From the NCBI GenBank assembly GCA_036971615.1, contig JAYKKR010000002.1, positions 4,073,224-4,137,223 of the forward strand: a stretch of DNA of 64,000 bases, written 5' to 3'. This document shows, piece by piece, positions 34,131 to 44,550 of the stretch. The notes beneath the pieces were generated by a model that was not told the origin of the DNA, made no database searches, and saw nothing but the letters and a program-made list of their open reading frames with translations. The DNA comes from Amyloporia xantha. Lineage: Eukaryota; Basidiomycota; Agaricomycetes; Polyporales; Adustoporiaceae. The translations under genes and the position numbers were made by a program. Numbering within the stretch: position 1 is the first letter of the stretch; each line of letters opens with the position of its first letter.

Positions 34131-34397
34131 GATGGGGTTAGGTGGTGGAGCGACGAAGCGACAACTGGAGCAGTTTGCGAGCGAAGTGAGTAAACTGCGA
34201 AAGGAGTTGCTGAGGAGCAGGGGACAGAGCCGGGCAATGAGGTGCTGGGGATCCAACACCGACCCATTTCGTCTTTTATAGACTCATCAGGCCCTTGCTT
34301 AGTCAAGCGATAATTACTCCGCATCGTACGACTTTTGAAATCGTACGATGGCATAATATCTTATTAATAGTTGCTGACAAGACCGAGCCAATAGCAT
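34131..34397 (-). repeat. Truncated copy of the Penelope-like terminal repeat (R0)
   Basis: From GGGGTTAGGTGGTGGAGCG to CCAATAGCATTAT this follows the left part of the repeats at 58550-59110 and 63305-63864. It has scattered substitutions and one diverged patch near 34165-34200. The rest of the repeat is missing. In the sense of the reverse transcriptase gene (minus strand) what remains is the 3' end and what is lost is the 5' side, the truncation expected of target-primed reverse transcription. It is older than the two terminal copies. Confidence 0.82.
34267..34290 (-). ncRNA. Hammerhead ribozyme core in R0
   Basis: On the minus strand: CTGATGA, then stem-loop GTC-TATAAAA-GAC, then GAAA, the catalytic core arrangement of a hammerhead ribozyme. 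It is fully conserved with the two other copies although the surrounding repeat has diverged. Penelope-like elements are known to carry hammerheads in their terminal repeats. Stem I and the cleavage site could not be settled by eye. Confidence 0.6.
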
Positions 34398-34860
34398 TAT
34401 ATAGGGTTTTCGTAACTGTAACTGGGTTGGGGTACACTTACCCCCCTTCTAGGTTTGGGTAGGTCCGATTAGGATGGGGGAGGTACATTTACGTAGCGAA
34501 ACCCTGTACCGTAGGGTACTATACCGTAAATACACGAGTTGAGAGACAAGAACGCACTTCGGATAGAGCGTGCTGAAGCGCGAACGTAGTACTGAATGTA
34601 GAGAAGTGAAGTATATGCACGAACGCGCATCCGTTTGCTCGTGCGGATGCGCGTTCGAGGCACTCGGGTACTATACACATATACCCCATCGAACGCGCAT
34701 CCGCATGAGCGAACGGAAGCGCGTTTTTGACCATTTGGGGCAATATATTTAGGGATATATATGTGTGTAATTACTCCGTCGATCGCGCTTCCGTTCGCTC
34801 GTGCGGATGCGCGTTCGACGGAGTTTATGTGTGTAGCACCTGAGTGCGTCGAACGCTGAT
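34398..34860. repeat. Leader repeat unit U1 (truncated)
   Basis: Begins ATATAGGGTTTTCGTAACTG and is closely similar to the starts of 35291-36086 and 36087-36862, including the hairpins. Similarity ends near 34830-34860, after which unrelated sequence follows, so the coding exon present in U2 and U3 is lost here. Confidence 0.75.
34551..34824. repeat. Palindromic hairpin array in U1
   Basis: Four inverted repeats at about 34551-34586, 34621-34656, 34691-34725 and 34773-34824. The second is a perfect 13-bp stem (GAACGCGCATCCG / CGGATGCGCGTTC). The fourth has an outer stem ACTCCGTCGA / TCGACGGAGT. Confidence 0.8.
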
Positions 34861-35290
34861 AGGCGCCAAGCCCCTCTGGGCCCCGATACAGCTCTTTTCG
34901 GCAATCGCATCCCGCCCGGCACTTCGGCTCAACGCTCAAAGCCTTCGATTTCGTCTTCGACGTCCTTCGATGCTACGCACGTGACCTCCGACGCTCAGTA
35001 CCCCTCGACGCTCTTCGACGTCTTCGACCGTTCGCTATGCTTGCTCGAAGCTCGGCGCGGTCGTTCCGAGGCCTCGCCCTTAGATCCTAGGCCATCTCCC
35101 GCATTCGGCGGACAATAGGGCCACTCGACGCCGCTCGTACAGCGCATGCATCGCTTCGTGCCACACCGACGCGTCCGGTCTTTCCCGATTAGGTATCGAG
35201 CCTCGCGGCGTGCCTTCGAAGCCGGATATCGGTCCGAAGTGTCTCGTATGTTTCTCTTCATCTCCACGTTCGGCATGACGTCACTCGACC
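34861..35290. other. Unassigned 430-bp segment within the leader repeats
   Basis: Rich in TTCGA / CTTCGACG motifs and unlike U2/U3. No gene, RNA or mobile end recognised. It replaces the part of the repeat unit that carries exon 1 in the other copies. Confidence 0.4.
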
Positions 35291-36086
35291 GATTATATAG
35301 GGTTTTCGTAACTGGGTTGGGGTACACTTACCTCCCTTCTGGGTTTGGGTAGGTCCGATTAGGATGGGGGAGGTACATTTACGTAGCGAAACCCTGTACA
35401 GTAGGCTACTATACCGTAAATATATGAGTTGAGAGAAAAGAACGCGCTTCGGATAGAGCGTGCTGAAGCGCGAACGGAGTACTGAATGTACAGAAGTGAA
35501 GTATATGCACGAACGCGCATCCGTTTGCTCGTGCGGATGCGCGTTCGAGGCACTCGAGTACTATACACATATACCCCGTCGAACGCGCATCCGCACGATC
35601 GAACGGAAGCGCGATTGACGGGGTAAATGTGTGTAGTGTCAAAGTGCAAACAACGCGCATCCGCACGAGTGGGCGGAAGCGCGTTTTTTGCCCTTTGGGG
35701 CTATACATTTGGGGATATATTTACCCCGTCGATCGCGCTTCCGTTCGAGCGAACGGAAGCGCGATCTGCGCACTTGTGTAGACCACAAATATACCCTCGA
35801 TATCGCGCATCCGTTCGGACATGCAGATGCGCGAAGAAGGCACGTGCGGGCGATGCATGTGACTGTGAGAGTTGAGTGATCGTATCGATCGACTGGGCGC
35901 TGGGATGCGTTGGTCGTTCGATACGCCTCGACTTCCACACTGAGACTGAGACGTACCTTTAGCATGCCTCCGAAGAAAGCGACGACAACTGGAGGCCGCC
36001 GCCGAAAGCAACCAGATCCTCCTGAGGTGGAGGAGATTGATAGCAGCTCTGGAGAAGGAGGAGGAGGAGGAGAAGGTGAGTAGCAT
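35291..36086 (+). repeat. Leader repeat unit U2 with first exon copy
   Basis: Tandem copy of about 790 bp: TATATAGGGTTTTCG start, hairpin array, then an exon (35964-36075) encoding MPPKKATTTGG. Nearly identical to U3 over most of its length. Confidence 0.82.
35441..35836. repeat. Palindromic hairpin array in U2
   Basis: Six inverted repeats starting near 35441, 35511, 35572, 35651, 35731 and 35802, about 70-79 bp apart. The third has the extended outer stem TACCCCGTC / GACGGGGTA around the CGCGCATCCG...CGGAAGCGCG core. Confidence 0.82.
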
Positions 36087-36862
36087 TATATAGGGTTTTC
36101 GTAACTGGGTTGGGGTACACTTACCTCCCTTCTGGGTTTGGGTAGGTCCGATTAGGATGGGGGAGGTACATTTACGTAGCGAAACCCTGTACAGTAGGGT
36201 ACTATACCGTAAATATACGAGTTGAGAGAAAAGAACGCGCTTCGGATAGAGCGTGCTGAAGCGCGAACGGAGTACTGAATGTACAGAAGTGAAATATATG
36301 CACGAACGCGCTTCCGTTTGCTCGTGCGGATGCGCATTCTACGCACTCGGGTACTATACGCATATACCTCGTCGAACGCGCATCCGCACGATCGAACGGA
36401 AGCGCGATCGATGGGGTAAATATGTGTAGTGTCAAAGTGCAAAAAACGCGCATCGGCACGATTGAACGGAAGCGCGTTTTTTGCCCTTTGGGGCTATACA
36501 TTTGGGGATATATTTACCGCGTCGAACGCGCATCCGCACGAGCGAACGGAAGCGCGATCTGCGCACTTGTGTAGACCACGAAAATACCCTCGATATCGCG
36601 CATCCGTTCGGTCATGCGGATGCGCGAAGAAGGCACGTGCGGGCGATGCATGTGACTGTGAGAGTCGAGTGATCGTATCGATCGACTGGGCGCTGGTTTG
36701 CGTTGGTCGTTCGATACGCCTCGACTTCCACACTGAGACTGAGACGTACCTGTACCATGCCTCCAAAGAAAGCAACGACAACCGGAGGAGGCCGCCGCCG
36801 CAAGCAACCGGATCCTCCTGAGATCGATAGCAGCTCTGGAGAAGGAGAGGGAGAAGGAGAAG
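36087..36862 (+). repeat. Leader repeat unit U3 with first exon copy
   Basis: Second full unit. Its exon copy (36757-36862) differs from that in U2 by small in-frame differences and ends in the same donor GTGAGTAGCAT. Confidence 0.82.
36232..36628. repeat. Palindromic hairpin array in U3
   Basis: Six inverted repeats starting near 36234, 36303, 36373, 36446, 36523 and 36594, in the same order as in U2. Cores are CGCGCATCCG or CGCGCTTCCG facing CGGAAGCGCG or CGGATGCGCG across about 10 bases. Confidence 0.82.
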
Positions 36863-38685
36863 GTGAGTAGCATATACCTATGAGAGTGTGCATGGATAAC
36901 GCTGTGGACAGTGCCGGCTGTGACACAGCTGAGTGGGCCGATCACGCTGCGCGGTCAGCGTGCTGGGGTGCCGCAGGGGTATGCGCCACCACGTCGGCAG
37001 TCGAAGCCTGCTGCGCCGCCTGTGAAGCAGGCGACGATCGCTGGGCCGTCGAAAGTCGGCGCAGTCATCGACGAGGACGAGGATGATGTGGTGGAGGTGG
37101 AGGAGGTTGTTCCTGTGGCGAAGGGGAAGAAGAAAGGTAAGGCGAAGGCGAAAGGTAAGGCGAAGGGGAAGGGGAAGGGGAAGGAGAAGGCGCAGGAGGT
37201 GAGCGACGGGGATGGAGAGAGTGGGGAGGAGGACGGGGAGGAGGAGGCCGCGGAGGAGGAAGACGAGCAGACTAAGGCGGAGAGGGAAGCAGAGCGATCG
37301 GAGGTACGTAAGATTAACATGATCGGGATGGATGTGATATTGACGTTCGATCGTACGGGGATCTAGAATGCGTTGCGGAAGATGACGACTGCGATCGGGC
37401 TGACGGACGACTCAAAGGAACGCGGGGAGGAGGTGGCGAAGCTGGAGGCGAAGATTTCGGAGGCGCTGTACGGGCATGTGCGGGTGCCGTTGCTGGACTT
37501 CCTCGCGAAGGAGTTGGGGATGGTGTTCGTTCCGCACCAGTGGAACGATCGGCCGATCAACAAGATGGAGGCGACTCGGCTGCTGGCGGAGTTGAACGTC
37601 GAGCACGGTGGGCTGCTAGCGGGGAACATGATCCAGATCGCGATCTCGGAGAAGTTCCTGGACAATACGCTGACGCCTCGGGAGCTGCAGCGCCGGGCCG
37701 GACACCTTCTACCGGAGCTGAAGATCGATCCCAGTGCGCGGGCGGAGCTGGAGGACGGTACGTTGGCGCCGGCGGAGGTGTACATCATCGGTGGGCACCA
37801 CCGGAGGGAGGCGAACGCGATGTACTGCAAGCGTTTGCTGGACTCGTACGTGAAGGCGGAGGCGGAGATGGAGTTGCTGAGAGCGAAGACGGCGCGGACG
37901 GAGGTGGAGAACGATATGCTGACGAAGTTGGTGGAGATGTACGAGAAGGCTCGGGCACGTCTCGAGGAGAAGGCGATGTGGTCGGCGGAGGTGTACGTCT
38001 ACGGTGAGTGTGCGATTGAATTATTATTATTGGATGTTTTTATTAATACGCATTACAGAGAAGTTGAGTACGGAGATGGGGTTGCATCTGTCTCGGAACC
38101 GAGAGATGCATCGGTTCTACGAGACGGAAGACAAGTACTTCCTGATGACGCTGCGTGCGTTGCGGGAGCTGGACCGCGTCCCGGGGAAGTTCGATGCGAG
38201 GCTCGCGAAGGAGTTGAACGACGTGCGGTCGCTGCTGCACGGGGAATCGCGTCGGAAGCACGCGAATCACTTCGCGGCTGTGGGCGCACCCGCGGGCGGT
38301 GAAGTTCCTGATGTCTCTTACGAGATACGGGCGGGATTTCCTGCAATCGCCGTACCTGCGGATCGAGAAGGTGACGACGATGTTCAAGACGCACTTCGGG
38401 GTGAGTATGTGTGCTTACGATGGAGAGACATATGCTGAAAAATATATATATATTGCAGCTGTTCGTGTTCCTGGGGCAGCAGTCGTCGGACATCATGGGC
38501 TTGCTGGGGTCGAAGGAGGTGCACTCTGAGATGAAGACTGTGGCGGATGTCTCGAAGCTCCAGCGGAAGTTGATGGAGGACTTCGAGGACCTGGAGAAGC
38601 AGTACCGGGACGAGGACCTGCATGCGAGGATGACGCGACTGAGCAAGCGACTGTCGTGGATAGGGTACCACGAGGAGCGTATGCT

Positions 38686-38690
38686 GATGA
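38686..38690 (+). repeat. Target site duplication, left (GATGA)
   Basis: Five bases preceding the left LTR, identical to 51567-51571. Confidence 0.9.
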
Positions 38691-39175
38691 TGTGAGAGGT
38701 CGCGGAGATGGCACTCTCTAATTCAGGGAGGGACGGATCTTCTTGAACGCTGAGCTCGAAATTGGTGAGCTCTTTCGGAGCTCGTCGTAGTGAGAGCGGC
38801 AGGGTCACTGGACGGAACGCGTCCGAGTGACACGTAGTCGAGCCGCGAGAACGAATCGGACGTCGCGATCGCCTTCGAGGCGAGACGAGAGTCCGGTGAG
38901 ACCGAAAAGAGAGCAGTGAAGACTGCTCAGAGAAACCCTGACTCCAGCCGCGCGAAGAGTCACGCAAAAGTAGGAGTAGTAAAAGAGTTACATTCCACGT
39001 TGCGATGCGCGCGAAGTAAGTACTGAGTCACGTGTTACAAGGTATGAACATATATGGAAGAGGCTAAGTACTGCGAAAGCTTCGAGCGTAGAAGAGGGTC
39101 GGCTCGCGCGTCCCAAACGTGGCGCGGAATAGTGAAGCGTATATCTTTAGTATACCCTGAACCGTATCCGTCACA
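38691..39175 (-). repeat. Left LTR (3' LTR of the element)
   Basis: 485 bases, TGTGAGAGG...CCGTCACA in plus orientation; no difference from 51082-51566 noticed on reading. Confidence 0.93.
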
Positions 39176-39585
39176 GAGCCCCCCAGCGTGAGGCGGAGCT
39201 CTTCACGGGTAAGATGGTCCATGTCCCAAGTTAGCATAATACGCCCTAAGGCACGCCAGTGGCGCCATCGAATGAGGTCGTCTGGACTGTCGAGGAAACG
39301 TGGTTCCTGATACGACGGAACGAGATTGAGGTCCGGTCCCCAAGCACGACGAATACTGTCCCGTATACCCGCCCATACTTGCGGTCGGTTGCGAAAGGAA
39401 GCGGCGCGTAGGGAGAGGTCTCGAGCAGCAGCAAGCCGTTCAAAATCCCGTCGGAAATGGAAAGTATCGAGTTCCCAGGCGATGCGAGTCAAGTCCTCCT
39501 CGGTGACGTTAACTAGGTTCCGTGCTTTCAGTTCGCTCTCGGAAAGACGACGATCCGTAGTTAGCTTAAGAGCTTGGACGGTCAT
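39064..39585 (-). CDS. Extra 3' frame 3 of the gypsy element
   Basis: 173-codon frame with a helical, ordered look (VTEEDLTRIAWELDTFHF, IRWRHWRALGRIMLTW). It runs into the 3' LTR and likely forms the C-terminus of the extra 3' protein. Family unknown. Confidence 0.5.
   Translation of the reverse strand: MTVQALKLTTDRRLSESELKARNLVNVTEEDLTRIAWELDTFHFRRDFERLAAARDLSLRAASFRNRPQVWAGIRDSIRRAWGPDLNLVPSYQEPRFLDSPDDLIRWRHWRALGRIMLTWDMDHLTREELRLTLGGSVTDTVQGILKIYASLFRATFGTREPTLFYARSFRST
39176..39190 (-). other. Candidate polypurine tract
   Basis: Sense strand reads GCTGGGGGGCTC immediately upstream of the 3' LTR; a short G-run in the right place for plus-strand priming, but interrupted by pyrimidines. 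Confidence 0.45.
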
Positions 39586-40996
39586 TCGGCCAGGCCGGAG
39601 TTTGCTGCGCCATTCGCGGCCGTTCTTCGCGGTTCGCTGGCCAGGGAGGTAGTTGTTGAACTCGAGTAGGTATTCCCTTTTGTTGTTGACCCAGGCCAGC
39701 CCCGTTTCGTAAGCCGTGGTGAGATGACGGTGAAAGAGCGTCCCGGGGGCAATTCGTACTCCGTGATGGGGGAAAGCTGGGCGCCGGCCCTGAGTCCGTT
39801 TCGAAGAATTCGCGGGCCGCTCGTAAGGAGGTGTCGCGTTCGAAGGCGCGGTCGAGGTACGCTCTGAGTTCGTCGCCCGAATTTACCGGTACCCGAGTTC
39901 GTACTGGGTAACCCCTGGGGTCGATGATTACACGAGCATCCCTCATCTCATCAGGCATAGGGTCATCCGCGTCCGTAGAGGTTGCTAGATTTACGGCCGG
40001 TTGAGGCGCAGGGATCGCCATGGGAGAGGGCGCCGGGACGGCAGCAGACGGAGGCGTTGGGACACTCGCAGGAGGAAGGACCGGGGATGAGGCCACCCAA
40101 GTTAGCGAAGCAGGGGCGGTCCTTATTCGATCGATCAAAGCGCGAGGATCCGATAGTCGGTGGAGGAGGTCCCTATTGGCCAGGGAAGAGCCGGCGAGAG
40201 TGGGTCGCGGTTGGCGCTCCCTTTTGTCGGACAACCGATCGGCTAGAGCGCGAGGAGATGTTCGGCGCTCGGGAGTGCGCTGCAAGGCGTGCGACGACCC
40301 ACTAGCTAGGTGACGAGGGGAACGAGCCCGGGGGGGAGATCGAGATCGACGCGTAGGGCGAGGTTCGATTCGTCCGCTCCGATTATCGTAGAAACGGGGT
40401 GCCGCAGTCCTGACGGTGTCCGACCTTCGCGGAGAGCGAGAACGTCGGACATCAAGTCGGTAGTTGAAGGGACGTCGCCATTGGTACCCTGAGTCCGGGG
40501 ACCAGTGACGGTCGTTTCGAGGGTACTCACGCCGTTGCAGGGGCATAGGCGAGCGGCGGCGCGGAAGCGTTGATATTCGTTCGGCGAGTTCAGGCCTGGT
40601 TCGAACGTATCGCGGGGAGCGCGGTTCGACTCCGGCGAGACGTTTCGGGGCCGGGCTACGCCCTCGAGGTGCCTCCTTTTCTCCTTCAGGGATAAGCGAA
40701 TCCGGTCGCCGTGGAGAGTCGGGGAGAACCGTTTCACGGGTACCTTCCGTGGTCCCCGCGGTTTCCTGCGCGGGTACGTTCGGCGAGGAGGGACGGGAAC
40801 GCGTCCGCTCCATCGGTTCCGCTGGTTCGGGAGGTTCGTGGAGCGAGAGGAACGCTCGTCGTTTCGTCGTGATCGTCCGTAGCACAAGTGGGAGAAGGCG
40901 AACGCTCGGGGAGGCCGGTTGAGGAGTCGGCCGTTCGCAATTCTTCCAACCTTCGTCCTCCGCTTCCCAGTCGGACAGCGACGAGTCTTCGTGCAA
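39566..40996 (-). CDS. Extra 3' frame 2 of the gypsy element, Arg/Ser-rich
   Basis: 476-codon frame dominated by RRSRSPRR, RSRSPPRARSPRH and Pro-rich segments, resembling SR-type disordered RNA-binding tails. A more ordered part (GDELRAYLDRAFERDTSLR) follows, then out-of-phase sequence. Probably the continuation of frame 1 rather than a separate gene. Confidence 0.5.
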   Translation of the reverse strand: MHEDSSLSDWEAEDEGWKNCERPTPQPASPSVRLLPLVLRTITTKRRAFLSLHEPPEPAEPMERTRSRPSSPNVPAQETAGTTEGTRETVLPDSPRRPDSLIPEGEKEAPRGRSPAPKRLAGVEPRSPRYVRTRPELAERISTLPRRRSPMPLQRREYPRNDRHWSPDSGYQWRRPFNYRLDVRRSRSPRRSDTVRTAAPRFYDNRSGRIEPRPTRRSRSPPRARSPRHLASGSSHALQRTPERRTSPRALADRLSDKRERQPRPTLAGSSLANRDLLHRLSDPRALIDRIRTAPASLTWVASSPVLPPASVPTPPSAAVPAPSPMAIPAPQPAVNLATSTDADDPMPDEMRDARVIIDPRGYPVRTRVPVNSGDELRAYLDRAFERDTSLRAAREFFETDSGPAPSFPPSRSTNCPRDALSPSSHHGLRNGAGLGQQQKGIPTRVQQLPPWPANREERPRMAQQTPAWPNDRPSS

Positions 40997-42074
40997 GATA
41001 GCTAACTCTCGTTCTTTCTTGTCGAGTTTTCTTGGTTTTCGACGTCATACGGTGGCGTGGCATCGGGAAGTGTTCGGACTCGTCCCAATACTCGAGTGAT
41101 AAGAGTTCGTGCATAGGGCGAAGCATTACGGCGCGAGCGTGGGGGGGAGGTAGAACGGATTGGACCACGTACCAGACCGGGACGCCCGAGAAGACCAAAC
41201 GCTTGAGAGTTTCTTCGTTAGGGACGGCGAGCCAGCATCCTATAGCGGGGTTGACGGACAAAGGCTGCGCGAAGTGACCCGATCGGAAAGCTCCCCAAAC
41301 GTGCTCGTACCAGGAAAAGGCGCGCAATTCGAGAATAAAGCGTTGGATGGTCGCGACCCTTTCGCGCTGCTGGAAGAGCGACAGGGACAGATACCCTGAA
41401 CTCTTCAAGGATTCGATCTCGGATGGGTAAAGATTTAGAACGGAATCACCAGCCGGTTGAATGGAAGCCACGGCTGCGAGCTGCCGTTCCTTGTCGAGGA
41501 GTGTCATGAGCGCGTCCCAGAATCGACGTTCCGGCGCTCCTTTCCGACTAGACCAATTGTGCGTGTGGAACGATACGGGCTTTCCGTGGTCGTTTTCGGG
41601 TTGCAACGTTACGAGGGCTGGATCTACTGTTCCCGGGGGGAGCGGACGCTCGAATGCGTAAGCATGGTGGGCAGTCGATTCGACGTACCACCTAGGGTGC
41701 AAAGCCCACTCGTATACGCCCCGCCGTCCATCCGCATAGGTCTGCATCGCGTCTTTGGTCGTAGGCGGAGACGCGGGAACGTAATTAGCGTTGGGCGATA
41801 CGGCGAATCTCCCGTCGTCGAGTTTAAGGTAGGAGCGAACCGTTCGGTGCCCGAGGAACAATCGCCAAGAATCGTCGCGCGCTTTGAGGCGTACCGGCAT
41901 GTCTTTTACGAGGTCGAGCGGCGGCCCCACCGAGGTGCTGTAAGTGACGGAGGGCATGGAGGTCGCCGATAGTAACGGACAGAGCCCGGTCTGGAAACGC
42001 AGACGCGGACGAAGGGGAGTGTAAACGGAGGGAAACAGAGTGGAGCAGGTTCGCAGGCTCGGCTCGTCGAGCAC
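40734..42074 (-). CDS. Extra 3' frame 1 of the gypsy element, unknown
   Basis: 446 codons lying downstream of integrase and upstream of the 3' LTR, where most Ty3/gypsy elements have nothing. Well-ordered stretches such as SWRLFLGHRTVRSYLKLDDG, GVYEWALHPRWYVESTAHH and AFSWYEHVWGAFRSGHF suggest a real folded protein; the last 100 residues are basic/Pro-rich. I do not recognise the family. It overlaps the next frame by about 260 bases in another phase and may be joined to it by a frameshift. Confidence 0.55.
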   Translation of the reverse strand: MLDEPSLRTCSTLFPSVYTPLRPRLRFQTGLCPLLSATSMPSVTYSTSVGPPLDLVKDMPVRLKARDDSWRLFLGHRTVRSYLKLDDGRFAVSPNANYVPASPPTTKDAMQTYADGRRGVYEWALHPRWYVESTAHHAYAFERPLPPGTVDPALVTLQPENDHGKPVSFHTHNWSSRKGAPERRFWDALMTLLDKERQLAAVASIQPAGDSVLNLYPSEIESLKSSGYLSLSLFQQRERVATIQRFILELRAFSWYEHVWGAFRSGHFAQPLSVNPAIGCWLAVPNEETLKRLVFSGVPVWYVVQSVLPPPHARAVMLRPMHELLSLEYWDESEHFPMPRHRMTSKTKKTRQERTRVSYLARRLVAVRLGSGGRRLEELRTADSSTGLPERSPSPTCATDDHDETTSVPLAPRTSRTSGTDGADAFPSLLAERTRAGNRGDHGRYP

Positions 42075-42262
42075 TGAGGGAGGAGTTTAGGGTACAGGAG
42101 CGACTACGAAGAAAGAAGGAGGAAGAGAAAATGAACATGAAAGGCGAGGATGGGCGGCCGTAGGCCGGTCACGTGTCCGCGCTTTTCTCGATTAGGCAAC
42201 AGGGAGAACGGTGGAAGTAAGTAATTAACTATGGAACAATATATACGATAAGGAAGTTAGAG

Positions 42263-43678
42263 TTAGCGTAGCCCGTGGAGTCTACGAAACTCTCGAAGAA
42301 TCTCGTGAGCGTTCCGCAGGTCTCTCGCGGTCTGCCAGGTGTCCTCACTGGGCCCATACCCTTTCCACCGAACGAGGTATTCCACGGCGTTGCGCTTCGC
42401 CCGGTTCCTCCTCCAGGCTACGATTCGATCGACTTCGTACTCTTCGGACGCTCTCCATTCCGAACCCCTAGGATCCGGGAGGATGGGGCGATCAATTTCG
42501 CCTTGGCGATCGATGTCAGGTTCGTGGTAGCGCCTGAGGTGCTGAATATTAACGACCGGGTGCATCGGGTAAGTGTCGGGTATGGAAAGCCGATAAACCA
42601 GAGGATTGATCTTTTCTTGCACGGTGAAGGGACCCAGCATACGCTGGACGAGCTTTTTCCCAGTGCCTTTGACGTCCACGAGTTCGAGGCTATGAGGATT
42701 AAGTAACACTTTGCAACCTACGGGGAAGGTTTCGTCTCTCCTTCCCTTGTTGTACTGCACCGCCGCTCGTTGCTGAGCCATCGTAATGGAATCTCTCGCC
42801 TTGCGACGATGCAACTCCATTCCGAGGACGAAGTCGTTCGCGGATTCTGCGGGTAGGCTCGGTCGGGGCTCATACTGGTTTTCAGAAGATAGAAAGTCGG
42901 CTCCTCCCTTAGGATTGAACCCGTAAAGGAGAAAGTAAGGTGAATACCCTGTAGTTGAGTGGACGGACGAGTTGTACGCATGCGCGAGCGGAAAAAGCCA
43001 TTTCGCCCAACCCCGGCGATCGCCTTGCGTATAGGCGCGGAGCATCGTCTCGAGTTGTTGATTGACTATTTCTGTTTGTCCGTCGTGCTGCGGGTGATGA
43101 GAGGAAGAGAGGCTAAGGTGAATACCCAATTCCTTCGCAACATTCCTCCAGAAATCCGACGTCCACCGCGCGTCCCGATCCGCGATGATATGATCGGGAA
43201 TGCCGAACTTGTAGATAACCTGGTCCACGAATAGCTTAGCGAATTCTTCTTTCGAAAGAGTGCCCTTGCACGGCAGAAACTGCGCGTGCTTGGTGCAGCG
43301 GTCGACTGTTACGAATACGGCGTCGTACCCTTCAGATTCGGGAGGCCCGTAATGAGGTCGAATGAAACCCACTCGTAGGGTCGGTCCGGCACTGGATTGG
43401 GCCTCAGTAACCCGGCCTTCGCTCGGTGATCCGTTTTGACTTTCTGGCAAACGTCGCATGATTTCACGTAGTACTGGACGTCCTGCCGCAAAGAGGGCCA
43501 AAAGAACCGCTGGGTGATTCGGAGCGCGAGTTTGAAGGGTCCCTCGTGAGCGGATTCGAAGGGAGAATCGTGGATTCGGGCTAGTAAGGGAAAAACCTCT
43601 GACCGTGGCACGCAGAGTCGCGCAGCTTCTTTCCCCGATCGGAAGTATAGGAGGTCGTCTCCTCCCCGGAAGAAGCAT
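42263..43678 (-). pseudogene. Integrase core and chromodomain frame
   Basis: Integrase core with FVTVDRCTKHAQFLP and GIPDHIIADRDARWTS (second Asp). HHPQHDGQTEIVNQQLE contains the catalytic Glu. It ends with a chromodomain, YLVRWKGYGPSEDTWQ, about 25 residues before the stop. Chromodomains on integrase target such chromoviruses to modified histones. The first about 120 codons of this frame are out-of-phase noise. Confidence 0.88.
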
Positions 43679-44550
43679 TGACCAGAGAAGAAAGGAACCC
43701 CGGCCTTCCCAGCGTTATTCCATTTCGTGCGGAAAAACGGGTCCTTTTTGTATCCTTCCACGTACCGATCGAGGAGATCCCGGCTGAGGTGTACAAGGAT
43801 CTTGGTGGTCGATCCGTCGTCTGGGACGTCATCCCGTGTAGCGGGAGTAGCGAACGCGCAGGCGGGGGAGGTCTGGCTCTCAGACGCTCCCTCTCCAACT
43901 TGGGTGGCGCAGGAATAGACCGCGACAGGGGAGGAGGAACGGCCTTCGTTCGCTCCACTATTCGACGTAGCGGCAGTTTCGTAACAACGCGAGGATCCAA
44001 GCGAGGCGTCGGAAACGGAGGCGGCGTCCATATCGGCCGCGAACGGGGTGTCTTCGAGGACGTCCTCCCAGTTCGCAACTGAGTTAGCGGAGTGAGCCAT
44101 CCGGCGGGCTGGGGATTTCGACGCGAGTTCTTCGAGCGTAGCCGGTATCTTTTGGTCCGTAACGATAGGGGCGGATCGGTCCGCCCGCGGAGAATCATGG
44201 GGAGGAGGTAGTCGTGGAAGGCGAGATAAAGGGTCGACGTTCGAATGAACTCGTCCCGCTCGGTGTACGATGTCGAGACAGGGAAGATAGGCCGCGAAAA
44301 CGGCCCCCCACGCTGCTAATCGTCGATTAGCGTTCTCGTAAGTGCGTGCCCATTGAAGAGCGGCATGGTCCATAATGAGTATAACCCTTTCTCCCTCGAT
44401 AAACGGCTGAAAGTGTACGAGCCCCTCCTTGGCGGCGAGGGCTTCTCTTTCGGTGGCAGAGTAGTTCCTTTCAGCGGGTTTACACGATCGGCTCCAATAA
44501 GCTACGACCCGTTCGACGTACACGATAGTATCGTCGGGTCGGCGGCCCAT
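43309..44550 (-). pseudogene. RNase H and integrase zinc-binding frame
   Basis: The RNase H part contains NYSATEREALAAKEGL, DHAALQW and VHRAGRVHSNVDPLSR. After a 150-residue linker comes the HHCC integrase domain (IHDSPFESAHEG ... CDVCQKVK) and the first catalytic Asp in EWVSFDLITGLP. It ends in a phase change into the next frame. Confidence 0.85.

Noticed and set aside
34469..36945. Overlapping frames on both strands rich in RTRIRTSERKRD- or RASVRSCGCAFD-like peptides
   Set aside because: They are translations of the palindromic hairpins in various phases; the same peptide appears wherever a hairpin lies. Such peptides may contaminate predicted proteomes.
38053..38967. 304-codon minus-strand frame crossing the left LTR into the host gene
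   Set aside because: Its first half is the LTR-derived frame also seen at the other LTR; the rest is antisense of host exons 4-5. A junction artefact.
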